Assembly (NCBI RefSeq): GCF_014174255.1 | Contig: NZ_JABEQJ010000007.1 | Span: 62,001-126,000, forward strand | Direction of reading: 5' to 3' | Source of the DNA: Gluconacetobacter sacchari | GTDB taxonomy: Bacteria > Pseudomonadota > Alphaproteobacteria > Acetobacterales > Acetobacteraceae | DNA: 64,000 bases | Shown here: in pieces, positions 1-9,704 of the stretch | Numbering within the stretch: the stretch's first letter is position 1 | How the letters are laid out: each line of letters opens with the position of its first letter | Program-made: the position numbers and the translations under genes | The notes under the pieces: generated by a model | What the model was told of the DNA's origin: nothing | What the model saw: the letters and a program-made list of their open reading frames with translations, nothing else | Database searches by the model: none

Positions 1-754
1 CGCCGCGGATATGCCAGCCCTGATCGGGGAAGCGGGCGGCGATCGCGGCGGCCAGAGCGTGGGCCCTTGCCGGACGGTCGGTTGCCCGGCCGCCCAGCGC
101 CAGGCGGAGCGCGTGGGTGACCAGTGCCCCCGGCTGCATCAATCCTGCCTGGTCCAGGGCCGATCGGGTGATCATGACCGTGGGGGCGAGCATCACCGTG
201 GCCGCGCCGTCCGGGGTGCGGTCCAGGCTGCCCGCCAGGCGGAACCGAGCGGTGCCGATCCGCAGGATTGTTCCGGTCGTGAGGCCCAGCCGGTCGATGA
301 CCAGCGGGTCGGCCAGCAGGGCGGGGATGCCATTATCAGGCGCCAGGGCGCGATCCAGCGGTGCCTGGGGGGTGATGGCGAGCGTTCCGACCAGCGGATA
401 GGCGTCATCGACCGCCGAAAGCTCGACCAGCATCCGGCTGTCTTCCCTGCCCGCGCCGCGCGGGGCGTAGAGCATCGAGCGCATGCGCGCCACGCGCGAG
501 ACGCGGGCGCCGTGGACGGTCGCGAAATCGGCCAGTTCGGGCGGCAGCGGGTCACTACTTTCGATCGACAGGTCACCGCCCAGCAGGGTGCGCTGTTCGC
601 CGGCGATGCCGTCGCGGATCATGTCGCGCAGGCTGCCGACCGTGCCGATCGTGGCTACCCCCAGCGCCAGGCAGGCCAGTACGACGCGCATGCCGCCGAT
701 CCCGCCGCGCAGGTCGCGCCAGGCCAGCCGGGCGGCCAGGCGCCACCGGGTCAC
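1..754 (-). CDS. ABC transporter permease, FtsX/YbbP-like (partial)
   Basis: The reverse strand reads openly from a GTG at 754 to the window edge, giving about 251 N-terminal residues; the C-terminus lies outside. The start overlaps the stop of the upstream ATPase gene in a GTGA junction, which indicates translational coupling. The protein begins with a basic stretch (residues 2-20), then one hydrophobic segment at about residues 22-41, then a long soluble extracytoplasmic region with recurring acidic and proline residues. This is the usual plan of FtsX/MacB-type permeases in the YbbA-YbbP family. With the ATPase it would form an inner-membrane complex that probably exports or extracts lipophilic or small molecules; the substrate is unknown. 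The pairing with a divergent TesA esterase matches the ybbAP-tesA arrangement known from other proteobacteria. Confidence 0.8.
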   Translation of the reverse strand, partial: MTRWRLAARLAWRDLRGGIGGMRVVLACLALGVATIGTVGSLRDMIRDGIAGEQRTLLGGDLSIESSDPLPPELADFATVHGARVSRVARMRSMLYAPRGAGREDSRMLVELSAVDDAYPLVGTLAITPQAPLDRALAPDNGIPALLADPLVIDRLGLTTGTILRIGTARFRLAGSLDRTPDGAATVMLAPTVMITRSALDQAGLMQPGALVTHALRLALGGRATDRPARAHALAAAIAARFPDQGWHIRG

Positions 755-1512
755 GATGCGGGCTCCCGCACCGGGAGGTCGGCCACGACGCGCCCGTCAT
801 CGACCCGCAGGCGGCGGTGGCACCGCGCGGCGAGGGCCGGGTCGTGGGTGATCAATATGAGCGTGGTGTTATAGCGCCGTTGCAGGCTGAACAGCAGGTC
901 CATCACCGTGGCGCCCGTGCGGCTGTCCAGATTGCCCGTCGGTTCGTCGGCCAGCAGCAGGCGTGGCCGGGTAACGAAGGCGCGGGCCAGCGCCACGCGC
1001 TGTTGCTCGCCGCCCGAGAGTTCACCCGGCAGATGGTCAAGCCGGTGTGCCAGGCCCACCGCGTCGAGCGCCGCGCGGGCGGCGGTCGCGCCGTCGGGCC
1101 GGCAGGCCAGTTCCAGCGGCACCAGCACGTTTTCCAGCGCCGTCATGGTGGGAATGAGTTGGAACGACTGGAAGACGATGCCCATCGTCTGGCGCCGGAA
1201 CCGTGCCAGGGCGTCCTCGCCGAGGTCGCCCAGCGTGGTGCCTGCGATGCGGATCATGCCGCGCGTCGGGCGTTCCAGCCCCGCCAGCAGCATCAGCAGC
1301 GATGTTTTGCCGGATCCGGACGGGCCGATCACCCCCAGGGCCTCGCCCTCGGCCACGCGCAGGCTGACATCGTGCAGGATCGTCAGTGCCCCGTGCCCGG
1401 CCGCGCCGTCCCGCCGTGGATTGACCGCATTGGCACGGGCCGGCACTGTCAGCCATAGGTCCTGTGCCTCGACCAGCGTCGTCCGTCCATCGGGGAGCCC
1501 GTCGCCGTCCAT
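751..1512 (-). CDS. ABC transporter ATP-binding protein, LolD/YbbA family
   Basis: A 253-residue nucleotide-binding subunit. Visible motifs are Walker A GPSGSGKT (63-70), Q-loop VFQSFQ (113-118), signature LSGGEQQR (155-162), Walker B LLLADE followed by PTGNLD (175-186), and H-loop ITHD (about 211-214). The PTGNLD form is typical of the MacB/LolD/FtsE subfamily, which powers FtsX-type permeases rather than importers. Its last bases overlap the GTG start of the permease gene downstream, so the two are probably one operon. A short low-complexity insertion (residues 28-42) precedes the usual LHDVSL strand. It would act at the cytoplasmic face of the inner membrane. Confidence 0.88.
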   Translation of the reverse strand: MDGDGLPDGRTTLVEAQDLWLTVPARANAVNPRRDGAAGHGALTILHDVSLRVAEGEALGVIGPSGSGKTSLLMLLAGLERPTRGMIRIAGTTLGDLGEDALARFRRQTMGIVFQSFQLIPTMTALENVLVPLELACRPDGATAARAALDAVGLAHRLDHLPGELSGGEQQRVALARAFVTRPRLLLADEPTGNLDSRTGATVMDLLFSLQRRYNTTLILITHDPALAARCHRRLRVDDGRVVADLPVREPAS

Positions 1513-1576
1513 GCGTTTTCCTTCCCGCCGGGTATGGTCCTGCCTGCACGCTACACGGTGTGGGGATAGGGCCCGA

Positions 1577-2197
1577 ATGATTTTTCCACTTCTGCTGGCC
1601 TGTCTGTGGGCCGTCTTCGCGCCATCCGTTTTCGCGGCCGATCGGCCGGTGCGGATTCTGGCGCTGGGTGATTCCCTGACCGCCGGATATGGGCTGGCGC
1701 ATGCGGACGGATTCGTGCCGCGCCTTCAGGCGGCATTGGATGCGCGTGGCGATGCGATCACCATCCTCGATGGCGGCGTTTCAGGCGATACCAGCACCGA
1801 TGCGCTGGCGCGGCTGGACTGGGCCCTGGGCGACAAGCCCGACGCGGTGATCGTGGAACTGGGCGGCAATGACGGGTTGCGCGGGCTGGACCCGGCACGG
1901 ATGGAACAGAACCTGACGGCGATTCTCGACCGGTTGCGGCAGGCCCATCTGCCGGTGCTGCTGTCGGGAATGTATGCGCCGCCCAATATGGGCGCGGGTT
2001 ACGGCCAGTCCTTCCGCGCGGTGTTCGAGCGGCTGTCGCACCGGCCGGGTATTCTGTGGGATCCGTTCTTCCTTGATGGCGTGGCGGCGCATCCGGCGTT
2101 GGAACAGGCGGACCATATACATCCCAACCCCGCCGGGGTGGCCGTGATCGTGGCGCGGATGGTGCCTTTGGTGGAGACATTGGCGCGTGGGACGTGA
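1577..2197 (+). CDS. tesA: Arylesterase / TesA-like SGNH hydrolase
   Basis: A 206-residue exported esterase of the GDSL (SGNH) family; TesA homologues hydrolyse acyl-CoA thioesters, lysophospholipids and aryl esters in the periplasm. Residues 1-20 form a signal peptide ending in a VFA-AD type cleavage site. The nucleophile is Ser33 in [11 protein letters not shown], the block III Asn is in GGNDGL, and the Asp/His pair is in DHIHPN near residues 179-182. The frame stays open far upstream, but the ATG at 1577 is chosen because the signal peptide starts there. It diverges from the ABC transporter genes. The 120-bp palindromic repeat begins 3 bp after the stop and probably supplies the terminator. 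Confidence 0.9.
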   Translation: MIFPLLLACLWAVFAPSVFAADRPVRILALGDSLTAGYGLAHADGFVPRLQAALDARGDAITILDGGVSGDTSTDALARLDWALGDKPDAVIVELGGNDGLRGLDPARMEQNLTAILDRLRQAHLPVLLSGMYAPPNMGAGYGQSFRAVFERLSHRPGILWDPFFLDGVAAHPALEQADHIHPNPAGVAVIVARMVPLVETLARGT

Positions 2198-2199
2198 GC

Positions 2200-2319
2200 G
2201 TTCTTTTTTGAAAAAAGAACCAAAAAACTTTTGATTCGGTCAGGAGCTTTGTGCTTGGGACAGACGATGTTCCTGAACCGGTGAAAGTCTTTTTGTTTCT
2301 TTTTCTTCAGAAAAAGAAG
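2200..2319. repeat. 120-bp palindromic interspersed repeat, copy A
   Basis: The element starts with a perfect hairpin (arm GTTCTTTTTT, one-base loop, 2200-2220) and ends with a second hairpin (arm TTCTTTTTC, loop TTCA, 2297-2318). Between them, CGGTCAGG (about 2238-2245) is complementary to CCTGAACCG (about 2272-2280) apart from one bulged base. AAAGTCTTTTT near the right end mirrors AAAAAACTTTT near the left, so the whole element is a quasi-palindrome. A second copy of exactly the same length lies at 16880-16999. It sits between tesA and tRNA-Lys, where the T-rich hairpins could terminate transcription in both directions. Confidence 0.9.
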
Positions 2320-2355
2320 AGCAGACCGATCTGTTCGGGATTTTCGGAGGCTCCA

Positions 2356-2431
<76 letters not shown>

Positions 2432-2516
2432 ATGGAGTGTCCCTCTCGGGTGACGCGCTTCTAACAGCGTCGGGATGGCAGGGCAAGCGGTTTTATCGAA
2501 AAAATGTTCTGCATTC

Positions 2517-3410
2517 TCAGTTATTCAGGCGTGCAAGCACGGTATCGAACTGATCCAGCGACTGATAAAGGATGCGGATCGCCCCGCCCCTGCCGTCGAA
2601 GGAGATCTGGACCTTCAGGCCCAGCCGGGTCGACAGGTCGCGTTCCAGGACCTGGATTTCTGGGTTCTTGCGTTCGGTGGCCGCGACCGGGGCTGGGGCC
2701 TCGGCCTTGCGGACGGCCTTCTGGACCAGGGCTTCGGTCTGGCGGACATTCAGTCCCTGCTCCAGCACCGTCTTCAGCGCCGCCACGGGGTCGGGGTGGC
2801 CCAGGAGCGCGCGGGCGTGGCCGGCTGACAGCCGGCCATCGCGCAGGGCGGCGCGGACAGGTTGCGGCAGGTTGAGAAGCCGCACCATGTTGGCGACGTG
2901 AGAGCGGGATTTGCCCAGCGCGCCGGCCAGTTCTTCCTGCGTCAGGCCGTAATCCTGCAACAGCCGTTGCAGGCCCTCGGCCTCTTCGACCGCGTTCAGG
3001 TCGGCGCGTTGCAGGTTTTCGACCAGCGCGGCGGCCATGGCATCGCCGTCATCGAGTGTGCGGATATGGACCGGGACTTCGTGCAGTGCCACGATCTGCG
3101 CCGCGCGCCAGCGGCGTTCGCCGGCGATGATCTGGTAATGGCCGGTGCGGTCGGGATGCGGGCGAACCAGGATCGGTTGCAGGATGCCGCGGGTGCGGAT
3201 CGAATCCGCCAGTTCGGCCAGGGCTTCGGGTTCCATCACCTGGCGCGGCTGGAATGGCCCCGGCTCCAGCAGATCGACCCCCAGCGTGCCGGCGCGGTCC
3301 TGCTCCGTCCGGCCTGAGACGCGGGCGATGGCGGCCGGGGCCTGGTCGCCCAGCAGGGCCGCCAGGCCCCGGCCGAGGCGCGGACGGGACTGGTCTTTCT
3401 TCGTGCTCAT
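2517..3410 (-). CDS. parB: Chromosome-partitioning protein ParB
   Basis: A 297-residue centromere-binding CTP hydrolase that loads at parS, spreads on DNA and recruits ParA for origin segregation. The N-terminal ParB/Srx domain has box I GERRWRAA (97-104) and box [12 protein letters not shown] (131-140). The helix-turn-helix that reads parS is at about 155-180 ([20 protein letters not shown]), and a short C-terminal dimerisation domain ends the protein. The start overlaps the parA stop by 4 bp, so the two are translationally coupled. Two parS palindromes lie within 4.7 kb, in rsmG and mnmE. Length and motif order are normal for chromosomal ParB. Confidence 0.97.
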   Translation of the reverse strand: MSTKKDQSRPRLGRGLAALLGDQAPAAIARVSGRTEQDRAGTLGVDLLEPGPFQPRQVMEPEALAELADSIRTRGILQPILVRPHPDRTGHYQIIAGERRWRAAQIVALHEVPVHIRTLDDGDAMAAALVENLQRADLNAVEEAEGLQRLLQDYGLTQEELAGALGKSRSHVANMVRLLNLPQPVRAALRDGRLSAGHARALLGHPDPVAALKTVLEQGLNVRQTEALVQKAVRKAEAPAPVAATERKNPEIQVLERDLSTRLGLKVQISFDGRGGAIRILYQSLDQFDTVLARLNN

Positions 3411-4261
3411 GCCCGTGCCTTCTTCTTCCCGGGTGTCTTCAGGCTGTTCCGGGCGATCACTTCATCTGCCAGGGCCTGGTAGGCCATGGCGCCGCTGGAT
3501 CGGCTGTCATAGGCCATGACCGAGCGCCCGTGGCTCTGCGCCTCGGAGATGCGGATATTGCGCGGGATCAGGGTTTCCATCACCTGTTCGCCGAAGAAGC
3601 TGCGCGCGTCGGCGGCGACCAGTTCCGACAGATTGTTACGCCGGTCGTACATCGTCAGCACGATGCCCGCGACATGCAGGTCGGAATTGAAGGCGCGGCG
3701 TACCCGGTCCACGGTACGGACCAGTTGGCTGATGCCTTCCAGCGCGAAGAATTCGCATTGCAGGGGCACGATCACGCCGTCCGATGCCACCAGCGCATTC
3801 AATGTCAGCAGGCCGAGGCTGGGCGGGCAGTCGATCAGGATGACGTCGAAACCGCTGCCGGCGCGGGAGAGCGCGTCGCGCAGGCGGAATTCGCGCCGGT
3901 CCGCCATGACCAGTTCAAGCTCCGCGCCGGCCAGTTCGGTGTCGGCGGCGACGATCCTGAGCCCCGGAATTTCGGTATCCTGGGACAGGTCGGCCATCGG
4001 AACATCGTCCATCAGCAGGGCATAGGTGCCCTGGCGCCTGGCGTCGTAGCCGATGCCCAGGCCGGTCGAGGCATTGCCCTGCGGGTCGAGATCGATCAGC
4101 AGGACGGACAGGCCATGTTCGGCCAGCCCGGCTGCCAGGTTGATGGCCGTGGTCGTTTTGCCCACGCCGCCCTTCTGGTTGGCGAGGGCGAGAATGCAGG
4201 AAGCGCGCGCGGCGTCAGGAGCCCGTTGCGCGTTCTGAGTGTCTGACACGCGTGATTTCAC
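3407..4261 (-). CDS. parA: Chromosome-partitioning ATPase ParA
   Basis: A 284-residue deviant-Walker ATPase that binds non-specific DNA as an ATP dimer and, stimulated by ParB, drives segregation of the origin. The P-loop KGGVGKTT is at 30-37 with the Lys before Gly typical of the ParA/MinD group, and DLDPQGN is at 57-63. The first ~20 residues are poorly conserved and overlap the end of rsmG by 47 bp. The ATG at 4261 is given, but a GTG about 12 bp downstream is an alternative start. It is coupled to parB by a 4-bp overlap and belongs to the rsmG-parA-parB operon. Confidence 0.96.
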   Translation of the reverse strand: MKSRVSDTQNAQRAPDAARASCILALANQKGGVGKTTTAINLAAGLAEHGLSVLLIDLDPQGNASTGLGIGYDARRQGTYALLMDDVPMADLSQDTEIPGLRIVAADTELAGAELELVMADRREFRLRDALSRAGSGFDVILIDCPPSLGLLTLNALVASDGVIVPLQCEFFALEGISQLVRTVDRVRRAFNSDLHVAGIVLTMYDRRNNLSELVAADARSFFGEQVMETLIPRNIRISEAQSHGRSVMAYDSRSSGAMAYQALADEVIARNSLKTPGKKKARA

Positions 4262-4844
4262 CCAGTTTGAGAATGGTACCGTCCGCGTTGGTGCGGCTTG
4301 GCAATCGGGATACAGCCATGTGCCAGTCGGCGGCGGCCGAGGTCAACTCATCGTCGACATTTCTGCCTTTGAGGAACAGGCAAAACCCGTCGGGCGCCAG
4401 GAGGCGGCTGCTCCATTCCAGCAATTGCGGCAGGGCGGCCAGCGCGCGGGCGGTGACGACCTGGACCGGCGGAATGTCGATGTCCTCGATCCTGCGCGCC
4501 AGTACGGTGACGCGCGCGCCCGCCGCCCGGGCGGCTTCGCGCAGGAAGGCGGCCTTGCGCTGGTCGGACTCGATCAGCGTGACGTCGGCATTGGTTGCGA
4601 TGGCGATGATCAGGCCGGGAAAGCCGCCGCCAGAACCCAGATCGGCCAGACGCGCGCCAGGCGGGACCAGCGCGGCCAGTTGCAGGGAGTCGGCGATATG
4701 GCGGTCCCACAGATGCGGCAGGTCGCGGGGCGAGACCAGATTGATGCGGGCGTTCCAGCGGGTCAGGATTGCGGCGAACCGGTCGAGCCGGTGGCGTAGA
4801 GCCTCCGACATGTCGATGGGGCCTTCGCGTTTCACGTGAAACAT
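4215..4844 (-). CDS. rsmG: 16S rRNA (guanine527-N7)-methyltransferase RsmG
   Basis: A 209-residue class I SAM methyltransferase (GidB) that modifies G527 of 16S rRNA. Visible are DRHIADSL (47-54) and the SAM-binding loop [10 protein letters not shown] (68-77). The start ATG shares one base with the mnmG stop (TGATG). The first codons, reading MFHVKR, are the parS palindrome. If translation instead began at Met12, the parS would be in the leader. The order mnmE-mnmG-rsmG-parA-parB is the classical block near the origin in alphaproteobacteria. Confidence 0.95.
   Translation of the reverse strand: MFHVKREGPIDMSEALRHRLDRFAAILTRWNARINLVSPRDLPHLWDRHIADSLQLAALVPPGARLADLGSGGGFPGLIIAIATNADVTLIESDQRKAAFLREAARAAGARVTVLARRIEDIDIPPVQVVTARALAALPQLLEWSSRLLAPDGFCLFLKGRNVDDELTSAAADWHMAVSRLPSRTNADGTILKLGEITRVRHSERATGS
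4828..4843. promoter_or_regulatory. parS centromere site 1 (15/16)
   Basis: CGTTTCACGTGAAACA matches the 16-bp parS consensus TGTTTCACGTGAAACA at 15 positions and contains the full 14-bp palindrome. It overlaps codons 1-5 of rsmG, 1.4 kb upstream of parB. ParB binding here is established knowledge for this sequence; occupancy in this organism is inferred. Confidence 0.93.
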
Positions 4845-6706
4845 CAGGCCACCTGCCTGATATGGGCCAGCAGTGCCATCAGCGCCGAGGGGGTGACGCC
4901 AGGGATACGTTGCGCGGCGCTGAAGCTGGCGGGCCGGGCCGAGGAAAGTCGTTCCTGCATTTCGCTGCTCAGGCCGCCGATATGGTGGTAGTCCAGGTTC
5001 GGAGGGAGCGTGATACGGGTTTCGGCTTCCAATTGCCGGATTTCACGCGCCTGGCGAACCAGATAGCCGCTGTAGCGGGCCTCGGTTTCGACATGACGGC
5101 GGATGCGTGGCGGGAGGTCGTCGAACCAGGGGGCGATCCGGGCCACCTGATCTGGTGTGGCGGCGGTTGCCAGCACGTCCAGCAGCGTGCGGCGGCGGCC
5201 GTCGGCCGAAACGGCGATACCGGCCTGCTGCAATCCGTCGGGCAGGAAGCTTTCCTGCCCCGCGCGATGCATGGCCTGGTCGATGGCGGTGCTGTCGGCC
5301 TGGAACAGGCGGGTGCGTTCGGCGCCCACGCAGCCCCAGCCGATACCCAGGCCGGTCAGGCGCAGGTCGGCATTGTCGGCGCGCAGGCTGAGCCGGTATT
5401 CCGAGCGCGAGGTGAACATCCGATAGGGTTCAGACACGCCCTGGGTTGTCAGGTCGTCGATCATCACCCCGAGATAGGCGGTGCCGCGATCGACGGTTAC
5501 GCCCTGCCCGCCCCCCGCGCGCCGCGCCGCGTTCAGGCCTGCGAGGATGCCCTGGGCGCCGGCTTCCTCGTAGCCGGTGGTGCCGTTGATCTGGCCGGCG
5601 AGGAACAGGCGCGGCAGGGCGATCAGTTCCAGTGTCGGGGTCAGGGCGCGCGGATCGACGTAATCATATTCCACGGCATAGCCCGGCCTGACGATGCGGC
5701 AGCGTTCCAGGCCGGGGATGGAATGGATCATCTGTTCCTGAATATCCGGCGGCAGGCTGGTGGAGATGCCGTTGGGATAGACCAGATCGCCGCATTCGTT
5801 GCCCGGCAGGGCTTCGGGTTCGAGAAAGATCTGGTGGCTGTCGCGTTCGGCGAAGCGCACCACCTTGTCCTCGATCGACGGACAATAGCGCGGGCCGCGC
5901 CCGGCGATGGCCCCGCCATAGACGGCGGAAAGATGCAGATGGTCGCGGATCAGGGCGTGGGTTCGCGCCGTGGTGGCGGTGACCCGGCAGGAGATCTGCG
6001 GATTGTTTATCGCCGAGGTCAGGCGGCTGAACGGTTCGGGTTCGGCGTCGCCCTTGTCTTCGGCCAGATTGTCCCAGTCGATCGTCGTGCGGTCCAGTCG
6101 CGCAGGGGTGCCGGTCTTCAGTCGGCCCATCGGCAGGCCCAGGGCCTGCAAGCGCTCGCCCAGCGCCTGGGACGATGCTTCGCCGACGCGGCCGGCGGGG
6201 TGGCTGTCATGGCCGACATGGATCATGCCGCGCAGGAAGGTGCCGGCGGTCAGCACGACCGCGCCGGCGACAAGGCGGCGCCCGTCCTCGCACACCACGC
6301 CCGCGACCTGGCCGGCGGCATCGACGATCAGGTCGCCCGCCCCGCCTTCCGCGATGTCCAGGTTGTCGGTTTCGGCCAGCAGGTCCTGGATGGCGTGCCG
6401 GTAGAGCGAGCGATCGGCCTGGGCACGCGGGCCGTGGACGGCGGGGCCCTTGGAGCGGTTCAGCAGTTTGAAATGGATCCCGGCGCGGTCGGCGGCGCGG
6501 CCCATCAGCCCGTCCAGTGCGTCGATCTCGCGCACCAGATGGCCCTTGCCGATGCCGCCGATGGCCGGGTTGCAGGACATGGCGCCGATCGTGTCGCGCC
6601 GATGCGTCAGCAGCAGCGTGCGCGCGCCGGACCGGGCGGCCACCGCTGCCGCCTCGCATCCCGCATGGCCGCCGCCGATGACGATGACGTCGTATTTATC
6701 AGACAC
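4844..6706 (-). CDS. mnmG: tRNA uridine-34 modification enzyme MnmG
   Basis: A 620-residue FAD protein (GidA) that with MnmE installs the carboxymethylaminomethyl group on U34 of tRNAs reading split codon boxes. The N-terminal dinucleotide-binding motif GGGHAG is at 11-16, and family stretches [20 protein letters not shown] and [16 protein letters not shown] follow at about 45-80. Length is normal for the family. It lies 15 bp after mnmE and its stop overlaps rsmG by one base, so it is in one operon with its partner. Confidence 0.97.
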   Translation of the reverse strand: MSDKYDVIVIGGGHAGCEAAAVAARSGARTLLLTHRRDTIGAMSCNPAIGGIGKGHLVREIDALDGLMGRAADRAGIHFKLLNRSKGPAVHGPRAQADRSLYRHAIQDLLAETDNLDIAEGGAGDLIVDAAGQVAGVVCEDGRRLVAGAVVLTAGTFLRGMIHVGHDSHPAGRVGEASSQALGERLQALGLPMGRLKTGTPARLDRTTIDWDNLAEDKGDAEPEPFSRLTSAINNPQISCRVTATTARTHALIRDHLHLSAVYGGAIAGRGPRYCPSIEDKVVRFAERDSHQIFLEPEALPGNECGDLVYPNGISTSLPPDIQEQMIHSIPGLERCRIVRPGYAVEYDYVDPRALTPTLELIALPRLFLAGQINGTTGYEEAGAQGILAGLNAARRAGGGQGVTVDRGTAYLGVMIDDLTTQGVSEPYRMFTSRSEYRLSLRADNADLRLTGLGIGWGCVGAERTRLFQADSTAIDQAMHRAGQESFLPDGLQQAGIAVSADGRRRTLLDVLATAATPDQVARIAPWFDDLPPRIRRHVETEARYSGYLVRQAREIRQLEAETRITLPPNLDYHHIGGLSSEMQERLSSARPASFSAAQRIPGVTPSALMALLAHIRQVA

Positions 6707-6720
6707 CTTTGTCCGCTCCC

Positions 6721-8043
6721 TTATTTGCCGATGCAGAACTGGCTGAAGACGGTATCCAGCAGATCCTCGACTCCGACCGCGCCGGTCAGACGCCCCAGCG
6801 CGCGCATCGCTAGCCGCATCTCTTCGCCCCGCATCTCGGGCCAGTGCATATCCAGTGCGGCGGCCAGATGGCCAGCGCTTTCTTCAATCGCCGCGCGATG
6901 GCGCGCCCGGGTCAAGGGCGGACCGGCCTGTGCGGCGGTCAGCGCGCGCGCGCGGTTGGCCAGGGTCTCGGTCAAGTGCGCCAGTCCACTGCCCGTGTGG
7001 ACGCTAATGGTCTGGGTGTCGGGCCGGTTGGTCGTTGGAGGTGAGATGTCGATCTTGTTACGGACCAGGATGGCATCGGCCGGCAGGTTTACGGGTGGGG
7101 TATCGCCGTCGAACATGCCGATCACGCAATCGGCCTGTTTCACGTGAAACAGTGCGCGGCGTACGCCCTCGGCCTCGATTTCGTCGTCGGTTTCGCGCAG
7201 GCCGGCGGTGTCGATCAGGGTCACCGGCACGTCGCCAAGCACCGCGCGGACCTCGATCGCGTCGCGCGTGGTGCCGGCGCGCGGTGAGACGATGGCCACA
7301 TCCCGCTCGGCCAGCCAGTTCAGCAGGCTGGACTTGCCGACATTGGGGGCGCCGACAATGGCAAATAGCAGGCCCCGGCGTAGCCGCTCGCCGCGTCCGC
7401 CATCGTCCAGATGGGTGCGCATCTCACGCGTCAAACTGCGCAACTCATCCAGCAGCGCCTGTTCGACGGCGGGTGGCAGATCCTCGTCGGGGAAATCGAT
7501 CAGGGCCTCCTGATGCGCGAGCACGATGCGCAGTCGCGCCGCCCAGCCATCATACAGGCGGCTGAGCGTGCCGTCGGCCTGGTCCAGCGCCTGGCGCCGT
7601 TGGGCTTCGGTTTCCGCGTCGATCAGGTCCGCGATGCCTTCGGCCTCGACCAGGTCCAGTCGGCCGTTGAGGAACGCGCGACGAGTGAATTCACCCGGTT
7701 CGGCCGGGCGGGCGCCCAGCGCTACCAGCGCGTCGGCCGTGGCGGCGATGACGGCCGGCCCGGCATGGAGATGGAGTTCCGCGCTGTCTTCGCCGGTATA
7801 GCTGTCGGGGCCGGGAAACCACAGGACCAATGCCCGGTCGAGCAGGATCGGCGTGCCGTCGCCAGCGGTGTGCCGTAATCCGCGGAGCGTGGCCCGGCGC
7901 GGGGCCGGCAGCGTCCCGCACAGTCGGCGCAGCATTGCGTCGCATCCCGCACCGGTCAGGCGCATGACCGCGATGGCCGCGCGCCCTGCCCCGCTGGCGA
8001 GGGCGAAGATCGGTGCGTCGGGAGGGGTCCGTTCGGGGGGCAT
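6721..8043 (-). CDS. mnmE: tRNA modification GTPase MnmE
   Basis: A 440-residue GTPase, partner of MnmG. It has an N-terminal tetrahydrofolate-binding domain (1-120), a helical domain, and an inserted G domain with G1 GAPNVGKS (221-228), DTAG (268-271) and NKID (329-332). The C-terminus is CIGK with the essential Cys at 437. The frame extends upstream, but the ATG at 8043 gives the standard N-terminus. Residues FHVKQ (299-303) are encoded by a perfect parS palindrome. Confidence 0.97.
   Translation of the reverse strand: MPPERTPPDAPIFALASGAGRAAIAVMRLTGAGCDAMLRRLCGTLPAPRRATLRGLRHTAGDGTPILLDRALVLWFPGPDSYTGEDSAELHLHAGPAVIAATADALVALGARPAEPGEFTRRAFLNGRLDLVEAEGIADLIDAETEAQRRQALDQADGTLSRLYDGWAARLRIVLAHQEALIDFPDEDLPPAVEQALLDELRSLTREMRTHLDDGGRGERLRRGLLFAIVGAPNVGKSSLLNWLAERDVAIVSPRAGTTRDAIEVRAVLGDVPVTLIDTAGLRETDDEIEAEGVRRALFHVKQADCVIGMFDGDTPPVNLPADAILVRNKIDISPPTTNRPDTQTISVHTGSGLAHLTETLANRARALTAAQAGPPLTRARHRAAIEESAGHLAAALDMHWPEMRGEEMRLAMRALGRLTGAVGVEDLLDTVFSQFCIGK
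7136..7151. promoter_or_regulatory. parS centromere site 2 (perfect 16/16)
   Basis: TGTTTCACGTGAAACA is identical to the bacterial parS consensus. It lies inside mnmE, encoding FHVK in the G domain, 3.7 kb from parB and 2.3 kb from site 1. Both parS copies encode the peptide FHVK in their host genes, so the palindrome is read in the same frame in each. Confidence 0.96.
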
Positions 8044-8118
8044 CGGATCTGTTCCTGTCGTCGGCCTGTGTGTGGTCGATCCTCTTGCATGTCGCAACCT
8101 GCGGCGGAAGAGTACAGA

Positions 8119-8628
8119 ATGACGGACGAGGATCACAAAGGGACGGACGACCGCATGCCGCAACTTTCGATGCATTCGCCCATCGGCGACCTGACCCTGA
8201 CCGAGGAAGATGGTGCGATCGTCGCACTGGATTGGGGGTGGGGCCGCGATCAGGACGAAACGCCGTTGCTGCGGCAGGCCTGCGATCGGCTCGACGCCTA
8301 TTTCGACGGTGCGCCCGACGATTTCGCCGACCTGCCGCTTGCGCCGCATGGTACGCCGTATCGTCAGGCCGTATGGCAGGCATTGCGCGCGATTCCGTTG
8401 GGCGAAACCCGCACCTATCGCGATCTGGCCCGGCAGGTCGGCGGGTCGCCACGGTCCATCGGGCAGGCCAACGGGGCCAATCCGATTCCGATCCTGATCC
8501 CGTGCCATCGCGTCGTCTCCACCCAGGGGCTGGGCGGGTATTCCGGCGATGGCGGGCTGTCCGACAAGATCTATCTGCTGGACCTGGAGCGGGCCCCGAT
8601 CCCCGCCCGAACGAGCCAGGATGCCTGA
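8119..8628 (+). CDS. ogt: Methylated-DNA--protein-cysteine methyltransferase
   Basis: A 169-residue suicide repair protein that transfers alkyl groups from O6-alkylguanine or O4-alkylthymine to its own cysteine. The active site is PCHRV (128-132, Cys129), preceded by the family stretch [11 protein letters not shown] and followed by GGYSGG-like [10 protein letters not shown]. The ATG at 8119 follows GGAAGAG at a good distance; Met at 8155 is an alternative. It is divergent from mnmE with a 75-bp gap and 35 bp upstream of a co-directional quinone oxidoreductase. The two genes interrupt the rho-mnmE neighbourhood often seen in relatives. Confidence 0.93.
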   Translation: MTDEDHKGTDDRMPQLSMHSPIGDLTLTEEDGAIVALDWGWGRDQDETPLLRQACDRLDAYFDGAPDDFADLPLAPHGTPYRQAVWQALRAIPLGETRTYRDLARQVGGSPRSIGQANGANPIPILIPCHRVVSTQGLGGYSGDGGLSDKIYLLDLERAPIPARTSQDA

Positions 8629-8663
8629 CGCGGCCGGACGGTACAGCAAAAGGAAGACTGGCG

Positions 8664-9635
8664 ATGTATAGGGCTATTCGCATCCATGGTTACGGCGGCC
8701 CCGAGGTCCTGCAACTGGAGACGTTGCCCACGCCCGTTCCCGGCCGGGGCGAGATCCTGATCCGGCAGGAGGCGATCGGCGTCAATTACATCGACATCTA
8801 TTTCCGCACCGGCCTGTACAAGGTGCCCGCGCTGCCGGCCATCCTGGGCATGGAGGGAGCGGGAATCGTCCTGGCCGTCGGTGCCGATGTGACCGATTTC
8901 GAGCCCGGCGACCGTGTGGCCTATCCCACTTCCCTGGGCGGTTATGGCGAGTGCCGTACCATTGCGGCCGACCGTATCGTGCCGCTGCCGCCGGATATCC
9001 CGTTCGACGTGGCAGCCGGCGGCATGCAGCGTGGTCTGACGGCCCGTATGCTGCTGCGCGAGGTTTATGCGGTGCGCCCTGGCGAGACGATCCTGGTCCA
9101 TGCGGCGGCCGGGGGTGTCGGGTTGCTGATGTGCCAATGGGCGCGGCATCTTGGCGTGCGAACGATCGGGGTGGTGTCGAGCGAGGAAAAAGGCGAACTG
9201 GCGCGGCGGAATGGCGCGTCCGATATCCTGATCGGGTATGACAATCTGGCTGCGCGGGTGCGCAAGCTGACCGATGGTGCCATGGTGCCGGTCGTTTATG
9301 ACAGCGTTGGCAAGGATACGTTCGTTGCCAGTCTCGATTGCCTGGCGCCACGTGGGCTGATGGTCAGTTATGGCAATTCATCGGGCGAGGTTGCCGGCAT
9401 TTCGGTCCGCATGCTGGCGACGCGCGGCAGCCTGTATCTGACACGACCGGGACTGACGACCTATATCGCCCAGCGCGGGGCCCTGCTGGGCGGGGCCAGG
9501 GACGTGTTCGATCTGATCGCGCAGGGGGTGTTGAGGGTGCATATTGGACAGCGCTTTGCGCTGGCGGATGCGGGGGCGGCGCAGACGGCGCTGGAAACCC
9601 GGGCGACGACCGGGAGTACGATCCTGCTCCCCTGA
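8664..9635 (+). CDS. NADPH:quinone oxidoreductase, zinc-free MDR family
   Basis: A 323-residue medium-chain reductase resembling QorA (quinone reductase 1). The N-terminal catalytic domain has the family pattern [12 protein letters not shown] (about 38-49) and lacks structural zinc cysteines. The nucleotide-binding loop is HAAAGGVG at about 150-157. Likely role: two-electron reduction of quinones with NADPH in the cytoplasm. The ATG at 8664 is preceded by AAAAGGAAG. It probably forms an operon with ogt and is convergent with rho, with a hairpin between their stops. Confidence 0.85.
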   Translation: MYRAIRIHGYGGPEVLQLETLPTPVPGRGEILIRQEAIGVNYIDIYFRTGLYKVPALPAILGMEGAGIVLAVGADVTDFEPGDRVAYPTSLGGYGECRTIAADRIVPLPPDIPFDVAAGGMQRGLTARMLLREVYAVRPGETILVHAAAGGVGLLMCQWARHLGVRTIGVVSSEEKGELARRNGASDILIGYDNLAARVRKLTDGAMVPVVYDSVGKDTFVASLDCLAPRGLMVSYGNSSGEVAGISVRMLATRGSLYLTRPGLTTYIAQRGALLGGARDVFDLIAQGVLRVHIGQRFALADAGAAQTALETRATTGSTILLP

Positions 9636-9644
9636 CGGAAGATG

Positions 9645-9668
9645 GTTCTTTTCGTCGGGGAGAAGAAC
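9645..9668. terminator. Hairpin between convergent genes
   Basis: GTTCTTTTC and GAGAAGAAC form a 9-bp stem (one G-U pair) around a 6-base loop. It lies 10 bp after the quinone oxidoreductase stop and 37 bp beyond the rho stop. There is no long T-run on either strand, so termination is probable but not certain. The left arm resembles the GTTCTTTTTT arm of the 120-bp repeats. Confidence 0.5.
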
Positions 9669-9704
9669 AGGAGCCGGATTGCGCCGGCCCCTGCCCTCTG
9701 GCCT

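Noticed and set aside
4769-7147. 792-codon plus-strand frame opposite mnmG and mnmE
   Set aside because: Composition is typical of antisense reading in GC-rich DNA; the minus strand encodes complete MnmG and MnmE.
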